Shown here: in pieces, positions 30,204-42,180 of the stretch
How the letters are laid out: the number at the start of each line of letters is the position of its first letter
How positions within the stretch are numbered: the stretch's first letter is position 1
Source: Glossina fuscipes
Taxonomy: Eukaryota > Arthropoda > Insecta > Diptera > Glossinidae
Reading direction: 5' to 3'
Assembly (NCBI RefSeq): GCF_014805625.2
Contig: NW_023998630.1
Location: 1,597,102-1,661,101 of the forward strand
Length of the DNA stretch: 64,000 nt
Notes under the pieces: model-generated
Told to the model about the DNA's origin: nothing
Database searches by the model: none
Seen by the model: the letters and a program-made list of their open reading frames with translations, nothing else
Position numbers and translations under genes: made by a program

Positions 30204-30647
30204 ATGCGATCTACTATCACTAACTTGTTAGAGTTTACTTGTCATGTTTTCAAGGCTTTTTCTAGCGGCTCTCGCACAGATGTGATATACACTAATTTAA
30301 GCAAAGCGTTTGTTGTGGGTAACCATAACTTACTTAACTTTAAACTCCAAGCCTCCGGCTTCGCTTTCTATTTAGTGAAATGGATAAGCTCTTATCTGTA
30401 CAATAGATCCTTCAGGATTTTGTTCAACTTTATCACCTCGGATGAATTCCCCGTTATATCTGGTGTACCTCAAGGTCCCATATTATTCAGTTTATACATT
30501 AATGATCTCCCATCGGTGATTAATTCTCGTCAGATCTTAATGTACGCTGATGAAGTAAAACTGTTTTCTTCCTTCTCTCTAAAATCACAATCCCATCACC
30601 TTCAAGTGGAATAAATTAATAAATAAGTAAATAAATAAATAAACGCG
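30204..30647 (+). mobile_element. Jockey-like LINE RT fragment B with (TAAA)n tail
   Basis: One 136-codon frame, open to 30614, spans the RT core: TDVIYTNLSKAF with a changed first Asp motif, LVKWISSYLYNRSF, SDEFPVISGVPQGP and ILMYADEVKLFSSF. The catalytic YADD is YADE, so it is inactive even where the frame is open. A (TAAA)n-like tract (about 30615-30645) follows directly, so the C-terminal part of the element is missing. It appears to be the same family as fragment A. Confidence 0.8.
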
Positions 30648-30929
30648 TTTGCGACATCCAAAACTAAGAGTGAAAGACTTCACAGTTTATATATACATTC
30701 TTGGCCAATTTCACATTCCGAAACGATATAGCAATGTCCGTGTGCTCATATAAATATACAATAGATCTATGTTCAAAAGGAAAGAAATTGCACTATTATT
30801 TGCTCGTTAAACGTGAACAACAAAAGGCGTAATAGATTTCGGTGCTCGCTGCTTTATCTCTTAATCGACCCGTCTAACGTGTACTCGTTTGTTTTGAGTT
30901 GAACCTATAGATCGTAATTATACCCTTTA

Positions 30930-31060
30930 TTACTTGTGGTACAGGTTATATTAAGTTAGTGCGGGCGTACGTAACGCGGTGAATGGTTAAAGATAGACCC
31001 ACCTTTTATTATACCGATTGATTTAGAATTATAATCTGAATTGATCTATCCCTGTATGTA
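30930..31060 (+). repeat. Second dispersed repeat, fragment
   Basis: ACTTGTGGTACAGG, then TTAAGTTAGTGCGGGCGTAC and CCTTTTATTATACCGAT match blocks at 21.4 kb and 57.5 kb in order. Confidence 0.4.
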
Positions 31061-34000
31061 AACTTGCATTCAAGCTACAGACGTGTTTTGATGCGAGGAT
31101 CAACTGAATTGAAAATGGTTCGGTTATAGGGAAAATAATTATAATTTTCAGAATTTCTCTGCAGAAGTTTAGTATTGCGCCTTTATGCCTTTATATAGAA
31201 AGAATGTATAATTTTTGTGTTCTATAATTAATATAAGTATTATGTTAGGCAATACCGTGTACGGTATTTAAACGACGGTCTTGCTCAACTATAATGTTCT
31301 TACTTGTTTTTAAAACATTGTTACGAAAATTTTACGTCTGATTATTTGAGTATGCATCAAAACTTGATTTTTTAAAAAACCAAATTTCCAAAAATGGTAA
31401 AACCAATTGCACGTTGATAACGCTGTGTTGGCGATTGTTGAAAAAATTAACAACAATTAGCGCAACATTTAGCTGAAAAAGGACTTAATATGAAAATGTC
31501 GCAATGAAGCTAGGTATTGGTAACTTGCTTATGAAAGAATATATAAGCAGAATATTTATAGAAGACAAAGTCAATCGAGTCGAGGCAGTCGAACTGCAAC
31601 ATTCTAAACATTTGAAGAAAAATTCAAAGTATAAGTTTGTATAAATTGCTTATAAATAGATATCCTAAGAATTGTAAATAAAACCTATATTACCTAAAAA
31701 TTGCAATTCAGTGATACGAACTTAAACTGGGAAGGAATTGAATAAATGCGTGAAAATTGAAGTAGGGCAGTGCACGTTACAATATTTTGACAAAATAGAA
31801 TACACTGACATGTTTCGACTCAAGGGCAAATATTGCTTAAAGTAGATTGGACAGGACATTTGAACCCGCTCTTGTGGAAAGTATATCTTGTCAAGGAAAG
31901 TAAGTCTTTATGCCTCAATCAGTTACAAGGAGAATTGGGCCATAATTGTAGTTTGATGTAAAAATCATTTTTTAATGTTTTGCAATGAAAATTGATCAAA
32001 ACAGTTTCTTCAGATTAATAGTAATAAGATGCTAAATTTGGGGCATGAAAGTTTCGACCGTAGTGCGACATAATTTTCTTGTTTATTTTATACAAAACAT
32101 AAACGGAATGTTAGTCATAGAACATTTCAGTTAAAAGAATTTAAATTCAATGGAATGTTGATTCACCGTAAATTATATCAACACAAATATTTTCTTATTT
32201 GTTTCTAGTAAAACGCAGAATAATTCATTTATATTCATTATATTATACATTCCGTTCGGAATATGTTAGATTTGTCAAATGTATATAACGCATAAAATTA
32301 TGCCACAGAGATTCCCGCGGAATCTGTCTGTTTAAACTGCCGTTATAAAGCAAAAAAAAAACAAAAAAACAGTAAATCTAATGTCTATTCACCATGTTAC
32401 GTTGAAATAAAAGACTAAATCCATTCCTGTGGCCTTCTATCCTTATTATATGCATTATGAAACATATTTATATTTACTATGAAACAACAAGAAATTGACG
32501 CTCTTTCCAAAAAGAAAAAAGACGAGGCCATTTATCCGATATGCTATTCTGCACTTAACCATATATTCTATGAATTAATAAAAAATGCACAATTTCTAAT
32601 TATAGACTTGCGTTTTTTATTAAAATTATATCTTGCGTAAATGTGGAAGCGCCCTTTACAAGCCGTGTTGGAATATTGCTCACTCCTAACATTTTATTGT
32701 TTTTTTAGTAATCATTAATTATAACCACATGTACAAAAAGAAATGTTATTGAAAGCTTTAAAGATAATTTAATTTACTCACTTTTTTTGATTCGTCGTTT
32801 ATGTCTATTTTGATCGAAACGTAACCATGTTACGTTAATCCCAATTAAACATTAATTAGTGTTTAAATATTTAAATATAAACCCCTAATCATTTATTTTA
32901 ATCTTAAATCTATATTATAGTTATTTGCCGTTGAATTAGAAAACGCACGCTAACCATGTATTTAATATATTAACCATGTGGTTAATATATTAACCATAAA
33001 AGCATCTTTGTGATGATGTTTGTTTGGGGGTCCGGTTAAAACATTTTTCTAAAGAGCAGAAAATGAACATATATTAAAGACCAGAAAAATTTTCATGGAA
33101 AAGTTCTGCAGAGTCTGAGCTGTAAAAATCTTTTATCCTTTTTCTGTTAATAGACAAATGGAAAATTTGAAACGTGTGCTTTATAAGAAATTTCAATGAA
33201 CATTTAAAAAGTTTACGCTTGCATTACGTTTTATGTACAGAAAAATTGTTTTTCAAGTGCTTTTCTGCACTCATTAAAGACATAAAACATTTCTTGGGTA
33301 AAGTGAATTCAAGTAGATGAAATGAAAAAATTTATCATAAAAGCAAATATAAGAAGAAAGAAGACGTTAAAGAGAAAGACACAACTCGCAAGGCAAATAA
33401 GAAAATTTTCCTTCCAGTATATTTCTCCCTATGAAAAGTGAGATTTAATGTAAGCATAATAAATACATTTCAAAGTGAATTACTTAATCGACTGTCTCCT
33501 TTCTGGCGTCAAAGCGATTTCATTACAAATTGATATATGAAAAGGAAGGGACGGGAAAGTGTTCCACAAAAAATGAAAACAGACGTAAGTTAGTAAGCTA
33601 ATCTTGGACATCTACTAAAAAAGGTTTACGTCAAATTGTTTTCTTTTTTAATTACCGTAAAAATTGTTTACTTTTGCTAATTTCGAAGGTCCTAGTAACG
33701 GGAGCAATTGTACATTTTTATTGATTTATAGATATAAAACGTAGACGTTACGCATGAAATAGCATATCGAGTTTTGCGAGCGTTCGTTCGAAAAATTAAC
33801 ATCCACATGTTGTTATTTTCTAATCCATTCCAATTAGGTTATAGTGCTAGAGATCGCTACCAACGGATTTAGTTTTCCTAAATTTTTTAAGCAATCTCTA
33901 TATAATTAACAAAATTAAATCGCTATTCTACGCAGCCTCGCGCGAGGACTGGGGCACTCTTCTCCCACTTTCAAATTCAAACTTATTGAAAATAGACCCT

Positions 34001-34839
34001 TTAGAAAGCTTAATAACCGAAGTAGCTATCATCCCTATCTATGATCTTTCGACGTCTATCGGTAGAAAGTTTTCGGTTCTAATTTCAAATAACTATCGAC
34101 TTATTTTCGAACATCTTTCCTCACTTCTTGGATTGCTTTTAATATTGATGAATAGACGAGTGCGAATTTTATTTTATTTTCGACATAAAAATGTTTTGAA
34201 CGAAATCTCGCGAACCGACTTTTAATTGTTTTATAGTTTACTACATATTCATTCCAAGCCAACTTAATCACTTCTGTGGCTTTAACTGAATTTTTTCCAG
34301 TTTAGTTCAGTTAAAAACGAGCAAAAATGCAATGGTTTAAGACTGTTTAATGACATTTTATATACTTTCGATCCGGAATTTCGCTATTTTTTCAAAGTGT
34401 TTACAAGTAGAATAAAATTTAGTTAAAAATAAAACTGCAACAGATGAATTATCGGTTTTTGTCGTGCATCTGTCATTGCGTAAAGATAAACATATTAGGA
34501 GTAAGTAAAGAACTACTTCACTTTTATGTTCGGAAGTGAAAATAATAAATCTTCCTGCCCCCCCCGCTGTTCGTTTATATCTACTGGGGACCATGTTAGG
34601 CAAGTTGCACAACTTGCCTAAACAAGTATAGTCATTTTCTCTATTTTCTTCCCAACTCGAAGTTCTGCACCCGTGATCCCTCATATTCCAGTATTTCCTC
34701 GAAGGGGACTAACATGAGAGATTATCTTGCCGCAAAGTTCCCATGCGTCAATTTGAAGCGTGTTAGCATTTTCAAATTTCAACACAGAACTGTCTCTTCC
34801 TTTAAGGCGTTACTGGAAGATAGGTGAAAATTTTGTTAA
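31061..34839. other. No gene seen
   Basis: AT-rich non-coding DNA. It contains a perfect inverted repeat at 32962-32993 (listed separately). The 79-codon frame at 33986-34225 and the minus-strand frame at 34358-34684 match nothing I recognise. Confidence 0.4.
32962..32993. repeat. Perfect 15-bp inverted repeat with 2-bp spacer
   Basis: Left arm 32962-32976 (TTAATATATTAACCA), spacer TG, right arm 32979-32993 (TGGTTAATATATTAA). Each arm also contains the self-complementary core TTAATATATTAA, and the right half extends into an 18-bp palindrome. It could form a hairpin or cruciform; no gene is near. Confidence 0.85.
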
Positions 34840-36170
34840 ATACGCCATTGTGGCCAGTTGGACGCTTAATAACGGAATTAATTTCTCGCGATCGATCCCG
34901 TAATACTAATTCTTCCACCTTCAAAAAACTAACTGTTTATTCAGGCCCAGTAACTATCATTTACCACAATGTCAGGCGCTTGAACTCAAACATTGTTTCT
35001 ACCTACCTAAATTAAGTGACCATGGAGTTTTCTTGATTTATATTCGTCGGAACTTTTTCACAACTCTTTCCAGGTTTTCAGAAAGGATCGATTCGATCGC
35101 ACTAGAGGTGGTTTCTTAATCGCAATATCTATTGCTGTCTCGTCCTATTCATTTGCATTTCCTATCCCGCCGATGTTGAATTTATTATCATTCGGGTGAA
35201 AATCGCATTTCATTACATTCACGATGGTAAAAATATAACGTTAATAAAACCAATATTTTACTGCTTAAATCTTATCTTTCACACATTATCCTCGCTTTTC
35301 GTGCTCAGAATATTGAAAACCTATTGGTATCGTTTTATAATGTATTTTTGCATCCGTTCCGATCAGACAAACAAAGCAGTCGCTTGCCATTGTTTAACAA
35401 AGGAATTAAATACTCCGAAAATAAGAAACGCAAACCTTTCAAAAAATTTATGTAAAGTGTCCGCTTGCGCTTGCGAGTATTTCGCCTACCTGTTGCACTC
35501 AATTACCTTCAGTTGATAAAATTCTCATTGCTTGTTAACCGTAAATATTTTTATAAGTTCGCCAACTCCAAAAGAAAAATCTTCATATATCCATCGCAGG
35601 TTTCTTTCATTGGCACCGAGTCCTCTGGTGATATTGAAACCTCAAATCCCTTCGCTGAATACTTCCGACGAAATTTTTCAACTGGTGATTCCCTTTTACC
35701 CTTAAGTATCCACATCAGATCATAAATTCAATCTTGAAATAAAATATGATATAGTTGGTGCGCCTGGCCCTGATGGCATTTCATCATGCATTCTGAAACC
35801 ATTCTCTGATAAGCTATGTGTTGTTATTTCAAAGATTTTTAATCAATCTTTAAAATCCTGACTTTTCTTTTATTATCTTCCTTATTAATGGGTATACAAA
35901 CTATATATGTTCTTCGTTAGACCAATACCTAGGTATACGTCTGTCATGTGGTGTACTTCTAAAGCTGTTATTATGAATTCGTTCAAAAGCAATTATGCTG
36001 TTTGCCCCTAAGAATTTGCCTCTTTGTCTGCTTATAAAACCAGACTACCTCGGTTAGCCTTACAGTTACTTAAGAAACGAAGACTTATTCTTGATGTTTG
36101 CTTTTTAACCAAGTTAATAAATAAATGTCGATTCGCCCACATTACTTGGTGAGATAAATTTTACTGTCTC
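34840..36170 (+). mobile_element. Jockey-like LINE fragment C: endonuclease, linker and partial RT
   Basis: Pieces in order: SGPVTIIYHNVRRLNSNIVS (about 34945-35000), the start of an AP-type endonuclease; SSELFHNSFQVFRKDRFDRT with RGG after it (about 35050-35110); a linker RKIFIYPSQVSFIGTESSGD (about 35570-35635); APGPDGISSCILKP and VISKIFNQSLKS at the RT start (about 35760-35860); then a jump to RLPRLALQLLKKRRLILDVC (about 36045-36105), the C-terminus. The catalytic RT core is deleted, and stops and frameshifts are frequent. It is the same family as fragments A and B. Confidence 0.8.
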
Positions 36171-39164
36171 AATCGTTTGCAAATGGCTTAAATGGCATCC
36201 ATCTCTACGCTTTGATATACACTGAACGACAGCTGGTAACAATTGAAACCTATACCGCATTAGCACAAAACTCAAAACTATATACACTCAAAATCATGGG
36301 AGAGTTGAATGCAACTTGTGAATTTTATGTAATGGCAAGTTGGAAGGTTGATAATTTATTTGTAGACCTGATACTTTTTCAAATTTTAAATCGATATCAG
36401 CTGAGGGTTTTAATTTTTTTCTCACCGCAGTGAATAATCTGCCATTGATTTGTCAACTTGCAGGAGAAAAACATGAAAATACTGTTTTTACATTTTTTTT
36501 TTTTAATGTGGTCAGCTCTGGTCAGTTTTCCAATTTATCGTCAGCGATGTCTACTCAGAACACATGTGTCACTTTCCAAGTTTTTACTTCATTTTTACGT
36601 CCTTACCAGCTAGAGCCAAAAAAAAGCGTGAAGAAGAGAAGCTGACTAAGAAATGACGTGGTTTTACGCTATCACACTATGATACGCCATGCTTCCACAC
36701 TGAATGTAATATAAGGTCGGCATATTTATAAGCACTACACTTTATTAAAAGCTGGTAAATTTAATTCGATGATTCATACATTACAAAAAGATTCTACACG
36801 GCTTTAATAAAACCAATGGAATATGTTCCCGTTGTGTGGTCTCCATTCTACCGCTGCTATGTTGCTATCGAGTCTGTTTAGAAGCAATTTTTGTCCTTTG
36901 TCTCAAGGAATTCGAGCTACGATTCATAAGTAACAACGCCATCTTATGGTAGCAAATTATTGTGTTTAGGTTTGCCTTCATTGAAAAAACGTCAATTTAC
37001 CTTCGAAATCTCCTTTCGGGAAAACTTTACCAATGAATTTTGAAGGAACTTTTTTATTATGCACAAGTTACACTTGCTTATTATTTCTATCTATGCTATT
37101 GCCCGAGACGTTATGAACGCGTAAGCGCAATTGAAATTTTCTATTTTTTGGAGTTGTAAGTATCTTTGAAAAAAATTTGCCCCCAAGCATTAGTAGACGG
37201 TTTCTTCATTTCAGCAAAGAGATAGATAAGGGACCATCGCTGTAGAGATCAAGTGCGAATGCTCGTTCTTTAGATATATATTAATATAAATAATTCAAAG
37301 TATTTTAGTTTAGTGTTTACCCATGTTGTAAAGAAAGTATGTTGATTATACCCTATACAGGGTGAAAGTGTATATAGCATCATGTTTAATTGAAAATACG
37401 TCTACTTTTTATTAGAGTTATCCACACAGAATAATTTTTTGATTTCAATTTAAATTTTGTTCGTCTGCCCCTCCATCTGTTTGTTATCTTCTCTTGGTTT
37501 TTAGTGTTCAACCTATTTTTCACAATTTTCGAGATATTTTGATTACAAGGGCGAGCAATATTGAAAATGGTTAAAATGAGGCCAATTTTATGAATAGGTT
37601 CTCTGCAACATCCTCTTCTGAGAAAGTTGTTATGCGAAAGAAGGAAAAGTCTTCTATACTTAATATTTCTTGACAAAAATTGGTGATATATAGTATTTCA
37701 GCATATTTAATGCGTGGGGAAAACTAGAATGTGGTGAAATCATTTTTAGAACACATTCCAATATAACTTTTTTACCAAGTATCAAATTTTTATATGGCAG
37801 AATGATGTACGATGTAATATTATATGACCAATATTTGTCGACAATAATGGTTTCAGAGACAAATTTACCGTGCGAAATGCGGACAATGTTAGTCTGTATT
37901 CCTAACAGAGGTCAAGAGACCCGCTCTTATCAAAGCATCCAGCCTTCATTTATCTACACACAAAAACATATGATTTTTGTTATTATATGACAAAAAAAAA
38001 AAAAAAATGAAGAATTGTATTAGTGAAAGTGATATATCTTTAAATTTTTTAGACCCATTAATGAAAGAAAGTAATGTGTGCTGTAAGCATTCTCTTAGTC
38101 GCAAAAATTAAGCTTTTCTTTAATTCGATTGAGAATGTTTTTGATTTGTAGGAGATGTTAATTCGTAACTTTTATAATCAATCTACGCAGCATAGGTCCT
38201 GCAGGAATAAAGCTGTGTTATTTTTTTTAGCGATTGCTAGGCCTTCCACATTACCATATGATTTAAAAACAAATAAGAATAAAATTCATTTTTAAATTAA
38301 TCGAATAAATAATTTTATTTCCACTTAATCGGCTTTTGCATTTTTACCTTTATATTACAATAATTTATTACTTTAAATACATTAGAGTTAGATTCTTGTC
38401 AAATGACAAATTTCAACAACTAAAGTGTTGCTCACTTTATCTTGCTCTATTGCTTCGAACTTCGTTGATTTTCTTCCTATGATTCACTCGAGCTTTAAAT
38501 TTTAAAGGCCTAAGAATACAGCTGAAACAACTTTGGATTTATACTAATTTTGTGCTTTTGTTACATATACGCATAACCCTCAGAGATAACTTTTATTTAC
38601 TAGCGGCTTAAAGATTTGAAATCGGTTAAGGTCATGTGCAGAGTAGATTTCGGCTCGTTGGATACGGCTAAAGTACTTTCAAAGAATAAATCTATTATCC
38701 ATCAATAATCTCTTGCTCATTGCCCGTACAAAACTGAAATTTGTCTTGAAAAGTTTCTTCATGACTAATCGTTTTAGCAGAAAGTTTGTTCTCTTCATAT
38801 TTGCACCGATGCAAACTCTTCTGGAAAACATATTTCGAAAAGGATATATTTTTCTGTCATTACTGATTTTCTGAAAAAATACAAACTTTAATCTATGTTA
38901 CTCTCTGTGTATGCCGTAGGATGAAAGTAAAAGCGATTTACCCGTAATGTTGCAGATTTCGAATTCCCGCTCACGAGTGTTATTTCTATATTATTCTTCA
39001 GTCTTCTTAATTCTTTAAATAGAAAAAATACCTTTTGAAGATTTACACAAAGATGCGACAAAAAGTTCCTCTTGCTGTTTTTGTAGAAACTATTCGAAGA
39101 TGCAATGGTACGGTGTGCGGGATATTTTAATCTTCTTCAACTTTCATAACGTGCCAACGTCGTC
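36171..39164. other. No gene seen; probably includes the 3' UTR of the minus-strand MADF-BESS gene
   Basis: No protein-like frame. On the minus strand the sequence below 39165 follows the MADF-BESS stop and would be its 3' UTR; several TTTATT (AATAAA on the minus strand) occur between 38.2 and 38.6 kb. The frames at 36212, 36430, 37386 and 37802 are not supported. Confidence 0.4.
38751..38799 (+). repeat. Copy 1 of a 49-bp direct repeat shared with 41486-41534
   Basis: AAGTTTCTTCATGA followed by TAATCGTTTTAGCAGAAAG is found here and 2.7 kb away, with only a few differences (C/G and G/A). The two copies bracket the MADF-BESS gene and the Rpn2 fragment. Confidence 0.8.
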
Positions 39165-40717
39165 TTAGTCGTCAAAGAATAATATTTCCAATATGCGCTT
39201 TTGGACATTTTTTCGTCGCTCCTTGGACATTTTTAACAGCTCCGTAGTCACTAATTCGCCCAGCAAATGTTCAGAACTACGCTGAGGTGGAGGTGGAGTT
39301 TGTGGCACTTGGAATTTACCGAACTGATGATTTTGTTGTACATTATTCTGTTGCTGTTGTTGTTGTGGTAGTTGTTGGTATAGGTGTAAAAGAAAATCGG
39401 CGTTCGAAGGGAACATATTAGAAGCTTGGTTTGAGAGTTGACTGTTGACGTTGTTGCTATTGTCGTTTTGCCGTTGTTGCAAAGCTACCGTCGACGTTGA
39501 AGCACTGATGGAACTGAAAGGATTTTCTGCGCTTTCATTTAGCACAGCCTGAGGTTGTAGCATACCGCTACTATCATCAGAATCGTCAGTGTCACCGACA
39601 AAATGTGAGCTGACACTCATACTATTGTGGCTATTACTTAACTGTCCGTTAGTGTTATTGTTGTTGTTGTGCTGGGACGAAGCATTCATACTATTCGTAC
39701 TATTATTTAGTTGACCTCTAGGTTTTTTCCTGTGATAGTTGCTACTGGTGGATGAATCTAAATCTTCATTTTGTGATTCACTAAAGTTATGGTTGCTGAC
39801 GTCATGCTGATTTATTGCATTGGCAGAATGTGCAGAACTGAAAGAATGCGCGACCGTTTGTTGAGGTGTACTGGAATGACCTGGATTAGTTGTGCCGTTA
39901 TGGTTACCATCTGGGATAGGAGAAGATAAGAGTGACTTAATAGAAGACGAAGAGGACGGCAGTCCTCCGTTTCCAACTAAGTTGGTTTGCGGATTAGAAA
40001 TCCCACTCAAAGCGTTATTTGTTGTGTCTCTAAAATGTTCCGTATAATTTGGTGAAGAGTCAGCCATGGCTGCTGCCACTGCAGCCGCTTGTTGTTGCAT
40101 TTGTGATTGTGAGATTTGTTGTAATTATTGCGACGCGACAGCAGCGGCAAAATCTCGAAACACTTGATCAGCTTCTATTTTTACACGATTATCATTTTCC
40201 AAGGCCGAGGCCGCCACTGCTGCAGAGCTCAAGGCATTCATGGCATGCTGTTGATCTGATTGCTGATGATAATGGTGACTGTGGCCGCCAAAATAGTTTA
40301 AATTTTTCATCGAGCTGTTCGATTTTGAATCCATATTGTAGTCAATAAAATTTGAACTGTTTGCTGAATGCGGAGAGGTCAGAAAGTTGGGTACATTACG
40401 ATAAGATTTACGCGGCTGTATGTGTTGATCTAGGAATTTCTTTTTTTCTAAATACGGTCGCGATAGATGTTCATATACCTGAGGATCGCCTTGCTTACGT
40501 TGTGACACATATCGCTCCCTTAAATACTTCCATCGCTTCTTACAGGTCTCCACTAAAAGTAACAAACGTATAAATATATTTAATTATAAGATAATTAATT
40601 TTTTTTAATATTTACCATCACTACGCAATTTCATGGCAATTACTTGCCAAGCTTCGTCTTTTGTTTCGTACTTGTTACCACCACCATAAATTGGCTGGGA
40701 TGGTGGCTTCAAAAGTT
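39165..40717 (-). CDS. MADF-BESS DNA-binding regulator, split by an in-frame TAA and lacking its 5' end
   Basis: Minus-strand exons: about 40717-40616 (5' limit not fixed), a 63-nt intron (donor GT at 40615, acceptor AG at 40553), then 40552-39165. The first part gives a MADF domain: [20 protein letters not shown] joined to [20 protein letters not shown], with the conserved Trp residues and the KKRW motif. The C-terminus [20 protein letters not shown], then ILFFDD, fits a BESS domain. Such proteins (Adf1, Dip3 and hng types) bind DNA through MADF and proteins through BESS. Between them lies Gln/Asn/Ser-rich linker. TAA at 40127-40125 interrupts the linker, in frame, in a Gln-rich context. Upstream of the first exon the sequence turns into an opposite-strand Rpn2 fragment, so the start is missing or displaced. 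It may be a pseudogene, a readthrough gene or a misassembled gene. Confidence 0.75.
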
Positions 40718-41348
40718 TTTTACCATTTGGGTTCGTTTGAGGACGTCTTGACTTACGCTTTGTGTGCAGGAGAACTCTTTGATGTTAATGCTCGTAATGA
40801 ATATACGGAGACTATTATAGTCAAATGCATCGATTTTTATATAGCCCAGCTGTATAAAAATCGCTACTATTGAAAATCCCAAGGATGCAAAACCGGTTGA
40901 TTCTCGATTAGAAGGCATTGTTAATCGTATGATTCAGCGTTGCTTAGAAGATGGCCAATATCGTCAGGCTTTAGGTATCGCCCTGGAGACTCGTCGCATG
41001 GATATTTTTGAAAAATCGATTATGAAATCAGACGACGTTGCTGGGCTGGCATATGCTTACAACGTGACAATGTCTTTAATTCAAAGTCGAGGATTTCGTA
41101 ATGAAGTTCTGCGTTGCTTAGTTGGCCGGTATCGTGCCTTGGGCGTACCAGATTATGTAAATATGTGCCAATGTCTGATTTTCCTGGAAGATCCTTTGGT
41201 AGTAGCAGAAGTTTTAGACAAACTTACTAGATCAACTCAAGATGCTAGTAATTTAATGGCCTATCAGATTGCCTTTGATTTGTACGAATCGGCCGCCCAA
41301 GAGTTTCTAGGTAACGTTTTGCAAGCTCTGAAGGAAACTGCTCCTATA
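40697..41348 (+). pseudogene. Rpn2: Rpn2 (PSMD1) proteasome subunit fragment, frameshifted
   Basis: Translation gives [40 protein letters not shown], then from 40869 in another frame [60 protein letters not shown] and LMAYQIAFDLYESAAQEFLG. This is the N-terminal third of the 26S proteasome base subunit Rpn2/PSMD1, about 215 residues of roughly 1000. The frame breaks between FYIAQ and IENP (stop TGA 40871-40873 in the first frame). A residue also seems lost in DVAGLAYAYN compared with the usual DVRGMLAYAYN. Similarity stops at TAPI (41348), 40 bp before an N gap, with no splice donor. The essential full-length gene must lie elsewhere. Confidence 0.85.
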
Positions 41349-41390
41349 CAAGGGGAGATGAATGCATATTTTTTATACATTTATATAAAA

Positions 41391-41400
41391 NNNNNNNNNN
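41391..41400. other. Assembly gap (10 N) with identical flanks
   Basis: The 11 bases before the gap and the 11 after it are the same (TTTATATAAAA). This suggests that two contig ends overlap and the gap is artificial. Confidence 0.9.
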
Positions 41401-42180
41401 TTTATATAAAAAAGATTATATATTATATTTCAAGCACTTGTACGAATATATGGAAAGAATTAACATGAGATTAATATGAGATGATAAGTTTCTTCATGAG
41501 TAATCGTTTTAGCAGAAAGTTTATTCTCTTCATTTTGTTACTCTCATGATAATGCATATTAAAGCTTTGAGTTAAGTTCTTCGGTTATTCTACTTTCTTT
41601 TTTTTTTTTTTTTTTTCTAAGTTGAGAACATCATGTTTCTTCAATTCAGCTAATTGATTGTTATCATTACAATGAAAAACTTTTACGTACTTAGATGTCA
41701 AATGAAGCATGATTCTCTAGAAAAAATGAAAACTTGGTAGGAAATACCAATAAAATTGAAAAACTTGTGTTGTTGTGGTTCTTAAGCTTTGAAGAAAAAG
41801 TCTCTTTCTATTTTTTCTTTTATACATATCTTTTTTTTCATACAGAATTTCTTTGCTTTAAAAGTGACTCTGTTTTTCTTGTTGTCGCATTGTTTTCTCT
41901 CTGTTATTTCATTGCAGGTCACTAAATAATGAAATTTGCTCTAGTTTGTGGAATTTTTTGTGCTATTCTTTCATCTTTTCTTTAACTGTGACTTTTATAT
42001 TAAACGCCTGAAAAAGTATCCGTGCATTTGTTTATTTTATAGTTGGAATTTGCTTACATAAAGAAAAGTTACATGTTTTGTATACGTGTGCCGAGAGGTA
42101 AACATAATGCGCAGAGAACTTACGTTAAACCTTACGCTCTTTAATATCAATAGATTATTTTTAGAGCTGTAAAAAGTACA
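41401..42180. other. No gene; repeat copy and poly(T)
   Basis: Holds copy 2 of the 49-bp repeat (41486-41534) and a T run near 41590-41615. The frame at 41734-41925 is T-rich noise. Confidence 0.5.
41486..41534 (+). repeat. Copy 2 of the 49-bp direct repeat
   Basis: Matches 38751-38799, same orientation. It lies just beyond the Rpn2 fragment and the 10-N gap. Confidence 0.8.

Noticed and set aside
40352..40573. Plus-strand frame over the MADF exon
   Set aside because: Antisense shadow of the MADF coding sequence; the same applies to 40049-40348.
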